From assembly GCA_015680685.1 (NCBI GenBank), contig MNCI01000270.1:629854-693853 (forward strand): DNA of 64,000 bases, written 5' to 3'. Below the pieces are notes generated by a model that worked only from the letters and a program-made list of their open reading frames with translations, made no database searches and was not told where the DNA came from. This document shows, one piece after another, positions 1 through 10,553 of this stretch (position 1 is the stretch's first letter; each line of letters starts with the position of its first letter). The stretch comes from Gnetum montanum. Taxonomy: Eukaryota > Streptophyta > Gnetopsida > Gnetales > Gnetaceae. The translations under genes and the position numbers were made by a program.

Positions 1-1049
1 GGTAGAGTTGTGTTACTTGTTTGGTGTGATGTGTATTATAAATCAAGTGTTATGTGTTTGATTGGCTTATAAAGTACATCTATGGTGATGGGTAGGTTAT
101 GAATTAATTATGAGGAAAATATGCCATCTATGTATGAGCTTAGCTTAGCATGTTATGTTCCACTTACAAGAAGTTCGAGATAGATATGTTTGTTAGTATT
201 TTCATGAGATCCATGATTTGAATGTTGTATTTTTAGATGGTCTTGAGATGCATGTAGCATAGGTTGCTTATGGTTACCAACTTGAGAATTTATGCAAATT
301 TAATATATTATGATTTATGAATGCACATAGTACATGTTGCATGTGACCGTATGGTAGATGGAGTCAACATAAAGGTATGAATTGGTTGTTGATGAGGCAC
401 CTTGAAGGAGTTGGGGTGATCCCTACTAGGATGCATTAGTAAGATTCATCTTAAACATTATTCTAAGAGTGGGAGAGTGTAAATGTGTTATTCCATACCA
501 TTGGTATGGGATCTAGGGGTGACAATTGAACTTGGGTCTATCCTCCAAAAGATGAGTGACTTGGGGTTATAAATGAGGCTAGAAGTACTAGCATCGATTT
601 GTAGAAATACCTCTCATTCAATGTTGTAATTTCCTACCTTCCTAATTGTTGGCACATTTAGGCCATTTAATGGAGCAATGAAGGTCATTACTAAGAAAAA
701 TTTGAATCAACATGAAGGTTAGAAATTTGCTTTATGGAAAATAAGATTCATAAGCATGCAAATAGAATTATGATGTGCTTTCACATGATTGGGTGCATAA
801 GAAACTATCACTATCATGATGTTGTCCAAAATATTTAGGGCATGGAAAAAAAAGTTGGCTGGGTGTCCGTTATGGTAGGGCACAAAAAAAAAGTTGCCAT
901 CCTTGGAGAACATTTCATGGGTGTCCATTATCGCTTACTCCATAATTGATTTAGGACTCAGCATAGAAAAAGCAGGGGTGGCCCAAAAAGATGTATTGGT
1001 GGGGAAAATAAAGAATACTAGGAGCAATCATGTTAAATCAGCTGCTACG
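1..1049. other. Unassigned AT-rich sequence, no gene recognised
   Basis: I see no coding region I can support here. Short frames exist on both strands but show no family pattern or codon bias. Around 640-780 there is a faint resemblance on the plus strand to the start of a copia-type gag (a phrase reading KFALWKIR after several stops), too short and broken to call. Confidence 0.4.
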
Positions 1050-1760
1050 CACAATAGTCCAAAAAATTTTAAAAAAGGATACTGTGATTTTAAACAGAGG
1101 TGAAATACATACTACAGCACCTTTTGAGTCTCTCAAAGAGGCAGTGATAAGGTTTGAAGGAATAGTTAATTGAAAACATCAGAAAATTTTGAATATGGAG
1201 AAATGTCAATTTGTTGAGGCAGAGCTTCAAAGGATACAAAAGGAACTCCCAGAGCTAAAGAAGAAGCTTGATTCCATAGAGTATGAAAAGGAGAAAGCAC
1301 AATAGGAGCTTGATCAAATGAAAAAATTTGTTGGAGTTGGAAATAGCTTGGGTGGCAGAACAACAGGTAATGGAAGATATGGAATTAGCAATGGTGAGAG
1401 TCAAGGAGATGGAGAAAGGTGCAACTGATGAAGTGAGTGATGCCTGGGAGACTCATTTACAAGATGCAAAGGCTAGACATGTAGCTACTATTGCAGAGTT
1501 GCAATGTGTGAAGGGTGAAGTGGAAACATTGAAACTAGAGTGTCAAAGAATAACAAAAGATAGGGATGTTGTTGTTAAGGCAAATGCTGCATTGCATGCT
1601 TTTGAGAAAACTAATTAGAAGAAGGTTGATACACTGGCGCTAGAAACTTTAGCAACAAAAGATAGTTTGCACACTATTCACATAGCACATCATGAAGCTA
1701 AAGAACAACCACTTACCCTTCTTTCCATTAAAGATAGGAAATGCGACTAGGAAACTCCAA
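1050..1760 (+). pseudogene. WEB-family (WEAK CHLOROPLAST MOVEMENT-like) coiled-coil protein pseudogene
   Basis: A decayed copy of a plant WEB-family gene (DUF827/WEMBL), whose normal products are long cytoplasmic coiled-coil proteins needed for light-driven chloroplast movement. The family's N-terminal landmark is readable at about 1093-1170 as NRGEIHTTAPFESLKEAV followed by an F-x-GIV segment; a Trp codon expected next reads TGA. The frame then runs through Glu/Lys-rich heptads (about 1190-1320), meets a TAG near 1303, shifts, and continues at 1328-1615 (RVKEMEKGATDE, ARHVATIAELQCVKGEVETL). After a TAG at 1616 the same frame continues with LALETLATKDSLHTIHIAHH, matching the family's LTxELxATKESLxxAHxAH block, and fades at about 1760. 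At least three stops and one shift exclude function. No intron-like interruption is visible, so a processed (retro) copy is possible. Identification is by recalled family pattern. Confidence 0.75.
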
Positions 1761-2608
1761 AGATGAGGTTGACCATGACATCACCCACAACGAAGGACTC
1801 TCCATCATATACCTCATCATTCTCTAGACATACACACCATCAGGCATACCTGCTGCACGTTAACATTGACAGCAACTTTCACATCAATCCTGAAGCACCT
1901 CATTGTCATGGCCAGTGGCATCATTAACCGTGCATTCACAACTACATCAAGGCTTTGGTTGCAGAGAATGACATACATTTTAACTACAATTGTGCTGATC
2001 CCAACGATTTGGACTAGTGATGCATGTATACATTGGTTAAATGATGATGCAACTGTTAAAATGGAGTTTCTGGTTCTCATAATGCAGTGCTACTAGTCTT
2101 CACTAGCGAGTGCGGGAGCTATCGCCACTACAAGTCCACGAACAAAAATATGTGTGGCCTGCTACGCATGAACACAGGGCATCTAGAAATCATTTCCAGT
2201 GATGATGATGATGGATGCAGAGCTGACGCATCACAAAAACACACCAGTCGATTGGTTAAGGGAGTAATCCATGGGTTTGCAAAGTCGGTGGCACAACCAC
2301 TTCCATGGGCCTCGCTACCTGGGCTAGCCCACATTATTTTCTGCCCACATTATTTACCAGCCACATGGCCTCAATATTTTTTTATTTAAAAATTCATACA
2401 ACATTTATTTTAATTAACTTTGGATTTTCTGGGGGGGGGGGGGTGTCGGGCCCTAAAAAGAAGTTCTATTAATATTAACAGTGTATCAGTGGATCAGGTA
2501 TAGTAACCTGAACAAGTCATAGGGTTAAGGGGAAGGGGGAAGCTAAGAGCACTATGCATGAAACTTATGACCAGCCTTATAAATAAACAAGTATTAAGGG
2601 TGTAAACC
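1761..2608. other. Unassigned; contains a 13-base G run
   Basis: No supported gene. A homopolymer of 13 G lies at 2431-2443. The right part (from about 2400) may be the 3' untranslated end of the minus-strand LINE described below, but I could not place its poly(A) tail. Confidence 0.35.
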
Positions 2609-2691
2609 TGAATTGGGGCACCACCAAACGTCCACCCATGCTAACTCGTNCGAATTGGGGCACCACCAAACGTCCACCCATGCTAACTCGT
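2609..2691. repeat. Near-perfect 41-base duplication flanking a single N
   Basis: About 41 bases left of the N at 2650 are repeated immediately to its right with one mismatch. The same pattern occurs at four other Ns in the window; it looks like two contig ends that overlap but were not merged. Confidence 0.85.
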
Positions 2692-2864
2692 TACAAGATA
2701 GAAGGACATGGAATTAGATAAGGAAAACAAAAACCTCTTAATTAAGGATAGAGAGAGTTCCAATGGTGACTCCTCACAACAGAAATGAAAGATTCCTTAT
2801 AGAGATTACTGATGCTAAGTGTTACTGGAATGCACAAGTCTTTCCCATAGCTACAAGAGATGAA

Positions 2865-2982
2865 CCAACTGATGTGTATCTAGATTGAACTTGGATGCTT
2901 GAGATGTGAGTTGGAAATGAATNGCCAACTGATGTGTATCTAGATTGAACTTGGATGCTTAAGATGTGAGTTGGAAATGAAT
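2865..2982. repeat. Near-perfect 58-base duplication flanking a single N
   Basis: The bases before the N at 2923 recur after it with one difference. It lies in the LINE 3' portion and inflates the apparent reading frame at 2822-3025. Probable assembly artefact. Confidence 0.85.
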
Positions 2983-4201
2983 GAGGCAAAAGATCTACAA
3001 CTTCTCCAACTTGGTGAGCAAACATTTATTAGAATAATCAGTCTTTTGAAATATAACATTGCATCTTCACTTCCAAATATAATATAAAATAGTAGGCCTA
3101 ATAACTTTCCATAGAAACTTGAGATTAGCAGAAGTAATGTTTAAAAAGCCAAATATGACATCCTCTTGAGATAGCTTGTATGAAGAAAAAACTATGGAAG
3201 CCCACTTCCACACATGCTAAGCAAAGGGACAATGCCAAAACACATGGACAAAGTCATCTTGTCCACCACAGAGAGGGAAATTGGGATTGGGAATTCCTAG
3301 ATATTATAACTGTTTACCAATAGGTAGACCATGATGGAGGAGACACCAGAGAAACTGTTTAATTTTGGGGAGGGTCAGAAGGTTCCAAATATTTTGGAAG
3401 AGAGGGATCTAAAATGATATTGACTCGTGTTTGTGCCAATGCTTATTGCAACATTGAATGACCTCGGATGGGTCATGCATAAGAAGAAAGGGGATAGATG
3501 GCCAGTAGTGTAGCAACTGAAAATGTCAATGGCTAGAAAACATCGAGGGGTTATCAGTCATTGACAGTCTTAACCCCATTTCTGCGAGAGGGTCATGCTG
3601 GATGGAACAGAAACAACACAAATTGAATGGTTTGGTCGATCAGACAGGGACTTAGTTAGTGTTAATATAACCTTTTGCAATGTGTGATTTGAAAACAAGA
3701 CTGATAGCATGGAGTAATGCTTAAATGTAAAAAAAGATAGAAAATAGTATAAAATGCAACAGTAAATAGAAGATAAAGTAAAATGCAATTAGAAAAATGC
3801 ACCACTTCAAAGCTATGACCTCGCTCTATCAAGATGGATACAATTAGTTGCACAGCTTTGAGAAGTACAAAGATCCCAAGAGTAACCAAGACATGTAGAG
3901 TAAGGTGGCTATGTGCTTGAACACTAGCTTAGTCATAAACAATGTGAAGTGCTACCAAGGTGGTAGAAAAGAATAGAAGAGAATGCCAACTGAAAGCACT
4001 AATTGTTTACAATGTCAAAATAGAAAGCTTATAATGCTCAAGGTTACAGTGCTAACTTTTTGCTTGTCAGCCATCCAAATTGTTAGTTGATCAGATTGCC
4101 AAGAAAAGTTGAACAAGCTAAAAAGCCAAGGGCTGACAGGGATCAAAGCTGAGAAAGCTAAAAGAAAAATTTTGAGAGAGAGCTTAAGCATCACTCATTG
4201 G

Positions 4202-4212
4202 GGTATTTATAG
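4202..4212 (-). promoter_or_regulatory. TATA box of the Tat-1 3' LTR
   Basis: On the minus strand the sequence reads CTATAAATACC. The same word occurs at the same LTR position in every copy: about 19713-19723 and 59363-59373 (minus) and 40723-40733 and 63105-63115 (plus), so it is the likely U3 promoter of the element. Confidence 0.7.
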
Positions 4213-4404
4213 GACTAAGGGTGCATGAAAGATGCAGTTTGAACATCACATGCCCTGGGCTTGTGTTGACCTGTCTATGCTGCACGTGCCTACATGACCA
4301 TTGGGTAGGCTTGCCATGCCGTAATTACAAGCCTGCCATGTCGTAATTACGCTGTCAGAGCAACGGTGCAATTAGGTAAAGTGCATTGATGTAGCATACC
4401 TGCT

Positions 4405-4982
4405 TGCCAAACTTTGCTATGCTTTGTAGTATAGCATGTTTGGCGTGGTGTAGCATCTTGTAACGCTGTGCTACGTTACGCAGCGTAGTGTTACCGTCGG
4501 TTTGAAGCAAAAAACTTGCATTATGTCCTGCTGCATGCATTAGAGACCCTTGAAGTGCGCTGACTATTTGTCACATTTTTGCCATGCTATGCTATTCTAT
4601 GTAGCATATCATAGTGTAGCAACTGGTCTTAGTCGCAAAAAATGTTGCCAATCTGCAAACCTTGCCTTTTGCACTGCGAAGCTTGCAAACTTGTTAATCC
4701 CACGCTTCTAGTTGTCCTTTGTTACTTTCGCAGAATTGCTATGCCTTGCTGTGCCTTGTAGCTTAGTGTAGCATAGCAGCAAACATGGCCTATTTTTGCC
4801 AAGTTCACTGCTTTCTGATGGAAGGAGACATTGCTGAAGGATTTGAAGTTGGGCGAGGGAACTGGTCGTCCAGCTTTTACTACGCTGCGCTATGCTGCGT
4901 AGCATAGCATAGTGTAGCACTATGCTTCTACAAACATCTTCTGAAGTTTGCTATGCTACATGGTGTAGCGTAGCGTAGAAAA
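4405..4982. repeat. Cluster of imperfect palindromes built from GCTATGCTAC words
   Basis: Five imperfect inverted repeats lie at about 4425-4495, 4585-4620, 4750-4780, 4880-4920 and 4950-4980. Each pairs GCTATGCTAC-like words with GTAGCATAGC-like words around a short centre. The equivalent clusters are present in all other LTR copies of the family. Confidence 0.75.
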
Positions 4983-5106
4983 ACTCCTTGACTTAGAAAA
5001 CTTGCTAAAGCAAATAGTCTGAACATCAGAGCATCCATCTCCTGAAGAATAGAAAATTGCAAAGACTTGGTGAAGTATGCATGCCTTTGAATTTTGGGGT
5101 GTTTGA

Positions 5107-5122
5107 TTGGCCCCTCTTTGTT
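5107..5122 (-). promoter_or_regulatory. Polypurine tract of Tat-1
   Basis: Immediately before the 3' LTR in element orientation the sequence reads AAAGAGGGGCCAA, a purine-rich stretch where plus-strand DNA synthesis would be primed. The equivalent tract AAAGAGGGGCCAT precedes the LTR at 39438 and AAAGAGGGACTAG precedes the LTR at 61869. Confidence 0.65.
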
Positions 5123-6149
5123 GACGTTTGGAGGATGGGCTTGAGAGACGTTGACAAAGAAAACGAAACACCATGGAAGACACGATGCTAACATTGTTGC
5201 TCGATGATCTTCAAGACATCTCTTGGCTACGCTTGAGAGTGTTTCATTGGTTTTTGCAGAGGTTCAGCTAAAGGGAAAAGATGAGGTTTAGTAGAGTCCC
5301 TCGTCGGAGTGCTCATGAGGGACTTGTTCGTGTTTTCATCTTTACTCTTGCTGACCTTCGACCTCTTTTAGGACATGTGTTTCCTTCGTAGGATGAGTTG
5401 TGTTACATTCATGAAGGGTCTTGACCTGCCTATAGATGCTTCGCATGCAGAGAGTTGTGTTACATGCATAAGGAATTTGCACTCTGAAGTAGTCAAGCTA
5501 GTCAAGGCACTCACTTTGTGATGTCGTAGCATTTGTTGCTATGGCTAGACGTGCTTTTGGTCACACCCTATAAGTACGGTGGAAAGTGAAAAAGCCACAA
5601 TGCAAAGTGAGGATGAAAGTCTTGCTTATTATAGACATTGTTGAAGCTCTGGGACATTCATGCTAGTGCATGATGTCCAATGTAGGAAGGCTAGCAGCAG
5701 CCTTGGTAGCATCGGCATGGAGGAGTTGGTGTTGAAGGCACTGGGAGTTGCTGTGAGTGCGGATGCTCTAGAATCCCTGCCAAAGGCATGCATTCTTAGT
5801 TTAGCTATGGGATTAGCTACCACATAGCTAAACATTGTGTGAGCCTAGGCGAGGATAACAATATTATGGCTAGGCCACAATATTGCTGGAAATCCAACAG
5901 TGGGCACTAGCCAAGGAACTACTGTCAGGATGATGGGCCGTGGCGACGGTAGGTCTGGAGGGCCAGTCTGATATCATACAACATCTCTAGAGGGTCAACA
6001 CGATGCCAAGCGTGGCAACGTCACATGCATTCCAGATCGTGTTCCCATTGTGTCATGAACTGCATTCTGGAGCTACAACGTCCCACCCCCACATCGAAAC
6101 TGTGCATGCTTGTTTGATGTGTACTTGGTGCAAATGCATGCTAGGGATG
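5107..6149 (-). other. Tat-1 3' untranslated region
   Basis: Non-coding. Several blocks are shared in inverse orientation with 60640-61868 of Tat-2, for example the stretch with two GTTGTGTTACAT words (5397-5470 against 61320-61405) and the stretch around 5630-5700 (against 60940-61000). It lies between integrase and LTR and carries no supported reading frame. Confidence 0.65.
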
Positions 6150-6475
6150 TGATGTGAACCCAGTTTAAGGTCTTAGTGGACTGTGTACTAGTTTAGAGTC
6201 CTAGAGGATTGTTGTGCTAGTTTAAGGTCCTAGCAGATTGTACATACTAGTTTAACATCATAGTGAACATGCTGTGCCAATTTTTACTCATAGCAGACTA
6301 GTTGTGCCAGTTTTATGTCGTAGTGGATGGTTTCCACCAGTTTAATGTCATAGTAGATGCTGCTTGTTGCTGCTAGTTTAACATTGTAGTGGATGCTACA
6401 TGATGCTACCATTTTAAAGTCGTAGTAGATGTTGCTTGGTGCTGTCATGCTTCAGATGTAGTACGGATTGAGGTA
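6150..6475. repeat. Degenerate tandem array of CTAGTTTAAGGTC-type motif
   Basis: About seven diverged units of roughly 40-55 bases, each with a (C/G)(T/C)AGTTTAA-G-T core followed by CnTAG(C/T)(A/G)GA and a short spacer. It sits right after the integrase 3' end in element orientation. The counterpart in Tat-2 is at 60425-60640. Confidence 0.7.
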
Positions 6476-7620
6476 CGAGTGATTCATTGGGTTGGTGAAC
6501 TTGTTGCCATCCATGTCCACTAGCTTAAAGGATCCATTCCAAAAGGCTTTAGTGACCATGTATGGGCCTTCCCAGTTGGCTGAGAATTTTCTCACATGCT
6601 CATGGATAGCTTTGAGGATGAGGTATCCCTTTTGTACTAGTTGTCGATGCAGGTTTGCATGGTGCTTTTGTTGCTACTTGCTCTAGTAGCGCTCTATGTG
6701 GCTCAGCGTCTACGTACACTCCTCCTCTACTGAGTTGAGGTCGATGATCCACAACTCATTGTTCTAGGCTTTGCTCATGACATTCGAGAGGATCATCCGG
6801 AGTGATGGTACCTGCAACTCAAGAGGCAACACAGCTTCAGATCCATAAACAAGGCTACAAGGAGTCTTACTTGTCATGGTTCTGCATGTCGTTCTTTAGG
6901 CCCATAGAACATAGAGGATTTTCTTATGTCACCATCTCTTGCTATTTCTAAGCATCCACTTCAGCAAGTTAATGATGGACTTATTTGTAGCCTTCGCTTG
7001 TTTGTTCACCTACAGGTAATAAGGGGAGGAGAATGATTGCCTAATGCCTAAGTTGCTATAGAAGGTTCAGGTTTCCATACTACTAAATTGTGGCCCATTG
7101 TCGATTATAATAGTCATTGGAAGCCTAAACCTTGTCACGATGTTATTCAGGATAAAGTCACAGATCTATTGAGACATCATTTTCCCCAGGGGAATAGCTT
7201 CCATCCACTTAGTAAAATACTCAGTGGAGGTGATAATGAAGCTATGCCTTGTGGAGGACTTGGGCATGATAGGTTCTATGAGGTCTAGTCTCCATCGTTG
7301 GAAAGGCCATGTGATTTATGTTGGGTGTAGGTCCATAGGTGAAACATGTATGAGATTTGCATATCTCTGGCACATGTCACATGTCTTGACTTTTGACAAG
7401 CAGTCACACTCCATGTGGGGCCAGTAGTACCCTAGGAGTCTAATTTTTGCAGCCATAGCCCTAGGTTCTATGTGTCCACCACATAGTCCCTCATGTACTT
7501 CATTAACTACCTTATGTGCTTGTTCCCCACCCATGCATGCCAGCAATATCCTATGATAAAAATGTCAGCACAGGGCATCATTCCCCATGAGTGTATATTT
7601 CTGGGGCTCTTTTGGATCGC
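6476..7620 (-). pseudogene. Tat-1 integrase
   Basis: Minus-strand remains of the integrase that would join the element's cDNA into nuclear DNA. Reading 5' to 3' (7620 down): the zinc-binding H-H-C-C region is clear at 7330-7520 (HEGLCGGH, YYWPHM, CDMCQRYA), the catalytic core follows with RWRLDLIE (about 7290) and IIDNGPQFSS (about 7100), then KATNKSII near 6980, where the family has Glu before ATNK, so the third catalytic acidic residue is now Lys. The C-terminal segment near 6480-6580 reads NWEGPYMVTKAFWNGSFKL and then DMDGNK, the usual end of this integrase class. At least three in-frame stops are present. Confidence 0.85.
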
Positions 7621-7639
7621 ATCTCTCTGAGTAGATATC

Positions 7640-8560
7640 AGTCCACTTGGGGGTTCACCATGTTGTAGGTAGGCTTTAATGTTGGTGTACCACTCCTAGG
7701 TATCCGTGGCACAGATAGAGGCCACGTGTCCCTCCTAAGTGATAGGCACAATGCATTTGACAATCGAAGTTAGCAAACTTGCAAATGAGTGTAGTGGAAT
7801 GTTTAATGCAAGGGTGGCTAAGGCATCTACCACAGTGTTTTTGTTGCATGGAACGTGTTGCACATCTGTGGTTGCAAATTACTTAAGTAGGATTTTTGCC
7901 AGGTTGAAGTAGGGTTGCAGGTGCGTAGCTTTGTAGGCATAGACCCTGGTGATTTAATTCACAACTAGTTGTAAATCACCATAGATTGCCAAGTGTTGTA
8001 TGCATAGTGTTTGGGCATCTGAGAGGCCTTTGAGTAGCCCCTCATACTCTGCCACATTTTTGGTGAAAGGGAATGAAAAACGATAAGCAAATGGGTGCAT
8101 TTCCCTAGAGGGGAACGTAATAACAGTAGCTACACTACCTTCTCACATGGTTGAGGCATCGTCAAAGTGTAGAGTAGCTTCTAGGTGCAATGAAATGATG
8201 TTGATAGTGCCAACATGCTCGTTTGGGAATTCAGGATCTATGGTTACGTGGTCATCAATGGGTGAGGCTGTAAGTTGCGTTGCTATGGCTTGACCCTTAG
8301 TCGATGACTAGCTTACATAGTGTAGGTCGAACTTTGCAGTTATTGCTTTCCATCGGGCTATCCTGCTACTTTCATATAGGTTGTTAGTGATAGCCCAGAG
8401 TATGTTGCTTTTGAAAATGATGTTAATTGTATTGCAAAATAGGTAGTGCCTCCACTTTTTTAACGTAAACACTAAGGCAAGGCAATTTCTCTCCACTTCG
8501 TTGTATTTTGCCTCATGCACTATTAATGCATGGCTCAGATAATACACAGGTATCTCAGAT
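7640..8560 (-). pseudogene. Tat-1 RNase H and second (archaeal-like) RNase H
   Basis: The first RNase H, next to the reverse transcriptase, is visible at 8308-8547 (YYLSHALIVHEAKYNEVERN, ALVFTLKKWRHYL). Downstream on the minus strand a second RNase H is readable at about 7790-8100, with KNVAEYEGLLKGLSDAQ, LAIYGDLQLVVN, and a C-terminal VQHVPCNKN...DALATLAL pattern. In intact relatives the second domain has GDSQL and NxxAD; here the Asp-Ser is Asp-Leu. Two RNase H modules in series are diagnostic for Tat-lineage Ty3/gypsy elements. Stops near 8290 and 7945 break the frame. Confidence 0.85.
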
Positions 8561-9860
8561 CCATCATCTCATTTCTGACATAGTAGTGCTGCGATAAATG
8601 TGTTGAATGTGGCAAGGTAGATGAAGAAAGGCTTATCGCTTTGTGGCAGATGCACAGTTGGGAGGTGCGAGAGCTCTTCCTTCAATTCATCAAAGGCTCT
8701 TTGACACTAGGTTATCCACTCAAAGTTAATCCCTTTCTTTAGAAGATGTTGCATGGGGTGTAACTTGTTAGTCAAATTTGCTATAAACCTTCAAATGAAC
8801 TGTAACCTACCTTGTAACCCATGTAACTCCTTAAGGTTTGTAGGAGGTGCTAGGTTGATGATGGCTTTGACTTTGTAAGGGTCCATCCTTATTCCAGCCT
8901 CTAATAGCACGGACCCTTATATGTGTCCAATTTTCACACTAAAGACACACTTCTTAGGATTAAGCCATAGATCATGCATTTGACAACACTTGAGGACTAC
9001 CCCTAGATCATGTGGGTGATCAACTACCTCTTTGGACTTGACTGCTATATCATCCACATAGTCATTTAGTGTTTCTAGGATGTAGTCGCTGAAGATGTAG
9101 GTCATGCCTCGTCGGTAGGTTACCCTAGCATTTTTGAGCCTAAAAGGCATCATGGTGTAATAGAAGGTCTCCCATGGGGTCATGAAGGTTGTTGTTAGCT
9201 GATGCTCCGAGTTGATGCGAATTTGGTTGTAGCCAAAAAAGCCATCCATGAAGGATAACAGAGCATGACCAGCTGTAGTGTCAATGAGTTGATCGATGCT
9301 TGGAAGTGGGAAATCATCCTTGATAATTGCTTTGTTTAGATCCTGGAAGTTTATGCAGATTCGTATTCCTCCCATTTTCTTAGAAACCATGATGATGTTG
9401 GACACCAATTCTGAATAATCAATTGCGTAGATGAAACCAACTTGGTATAACTTGGTGATTTCATCCCTTATGACTAGTGCAATTTCTAGTTTGACTTTAT
9501 GAGCTTTTTGCTTGACTGCCTTCATGCACGGGTCTAGGATGATGTTGTGCTGTATCAGCCTTGGATCTAAACCCTTCATATCACTGTATGATCATGTGAA
9601 GACTTTGATGTTGTCTTGCAGAATCTTGGCTACATTTTCGTGCATTTGTGCATCTAGGAGGAAGCTAAGCTTTAACATTTCTACTTTCCCCTTGGACGTG
9701 GTCACAGGCATCTTGACGAGAGGGTCCTCAGTTACATCCTCAGCCTTCAAATCTAGGGTTCAGACTAGATGCTTAGGCTAGTTTGGGGATGTTTCTAAAG
9801 ATGCTATGGTATTAGTTGTGGTTGATCCCTAGTTGATCAGGTCTGGGTTCAATTGTCTTG
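8560..9860 (-). pseudogene. Tat-1 reverse transcriptase
   Basis: Minus-strand Ty3/gypsy reverse transcriptase. The open stretch 8917-9579 (220 codons) covers the fingers and palm: LYQVGFIYAIDYSELVSNI, GGIRICINFQDLNKA, KDDFPLPSIDQLID, LSFMDGFFGYNQI, and the catalytic box DYVDDIAVKSK at about 9035-9065, whose two Asp are intact. The thumb continues below 8917 after a stop, with a shift into the frame that reaches RNase H. Upstream (9580-9860) are weak remains of the linker before the polymerase. The antisense gene begins about 680 bases beyond. Confidence 0.9.
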
Positions 9861-10039
9861 TGAGCTTGCCATGTGGACCTGCTAGGGCTAAAGGTTTGGA
9901 GCAATCGCGATGGATTTTCATTTTCTGCTTAACCTATCAAAATGAGATGAAAGCCTAGTTAGGAAGCACCTATTGCTAGTAATCATGTATAACAAAAACT
10001 TGCAAAGTGATGACGAGATGTTACCAGTGAAGTATGATG

Positions 10040-10350
10040 TAAGGATTACAATTTTGCTAGTTTAAAGTCATGGCAGATCGTTATGGCATGGAGATGTAGA
10101 GCTGCTAAAATAAGAAATGTAAAACTGTTGATGTGAGAACGTGTAACTACTAAGGAATGCAAAATAGCCAATGCAAAATCATGAAACTGCTGGTTTAGCA
10201 TCATTATGGACTACAAACGTATAGCAAATCGAAAAATTCTAGTTTAAGGTCTTTCCGGACCGTGAAAGTTACAACTACACTAGGGTTGCTAGTTTAAGGT
10301 CTTTTTAGATTGGTAAAAGCACAACTACACTACGATTGCTATTTTAAGGT
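10040..10350. repeat. CTAGTTTAAGGTC array between reverse transcriptase and antisense-gene promoter
   Basis: Four or more copies of the core GCTAGTTTAA(A/G)GTC followed by TTTC(C)GGACC-like tails, at about 10052, 10229, 10286 and 10340. The Tat-2 counterpart (reverse complement, GACCTTAAACTGGCAA) is at 55520-55820. It lies just upstream of the antisense-gene TATA box. Confidence 0.7.
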
Positions 10351-10540
10351 CTTTTTGGACCATGATAATCAAAAATATATTTTTTCTCTTTTTTCAGGAA
10401 AGCAAGTAGTTAGCTTGAAGCATGTCAAGGTTTTAATGCCAATAGTGCTACAATGTCGTGGCGAGCATGCTACGCTATACGGTGCACTTTGCATTAAATG
10501 AAGAGAGAGAGCGACAAGTTTCCCTTTCTCACCATTACGG

Positions 10541-10553
10541 CCATAAATAGGGA
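10541..10553 (+). promoter_or_regulatory. TATA box of the Tat-1 antisense gene
   Basis: CCATAAATAGGGATT lies about 155 bases before the ATG at 10700/10703. The Tat-2 copy has GTTATAAATAGGGATT at the matching place (55335-55350, minus), with the flanking words ACTTGTCATT(T/C)TCAT also kept. Conservation of this block in copies otherwise well diverged supports a real promoter. Confidence 0.65.

Larger units (their letters stand above)
2400..3508 (-). pseudogene. LINE 3' end: zinc-finger (zf-RVT) region and 3' untranslated region
   Basis: This is the C-terminal part of a plant LINE ORF2 read on the minus strand. Between about 3220 and 3370 the translation gives the zf-RVT signature: a PKIKQFLW phrase, then LCGGQDDFVHVFWHC, an in-frame stop, then HVWKWAS, which is the usual C-x2-x-H-x-C arrangement after the reverse transcriptase. 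Downstream (2820-3060) a further reading frame continues, broken by the N-flanked duplication. Upstream on the minus strand the element is cut at 3508 by insertion of Tat-1 and resumes at 20635. The piece has several stops and is dead. Confidence 0.8.
3509..5106 (-). repeat. Tat-1 3' LTR (about 1.6 kb)
   Basis: Direct repeat of 19438-20629 and of the solo LTR at 58684-60285, and inverted relative to the LTRs at 39438-41381 and 61869-63694. In element orientation it begins TCAAACACCCC (consensus TGAAACACCCC) and ends ...GTTGCTACA. Length 1598 is almost the same as the solo LTR (1602). It holds a TATA box near 4207 and several palindromic GCTATGC/GCATAGC blocks. Confidence 0.85.

Noticed and set aside
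690-780. Possible copia-type gag start (KFALWKIR)
   Set aside because: Only about eight matching residues, followed by stops in all frames and no further copia domain nearby.
2431-2443. G run as a G-quadruplex or regulatory site
   Set aside because: A single homopolymer without repeated G blocks; it may also be a sequencing length error.
7088-7427. Plus-strand frames of 66-67 codons
   Set aside because: They lie opposite the integrase core and zinc region, whose minus-strand reading has the family motifs.
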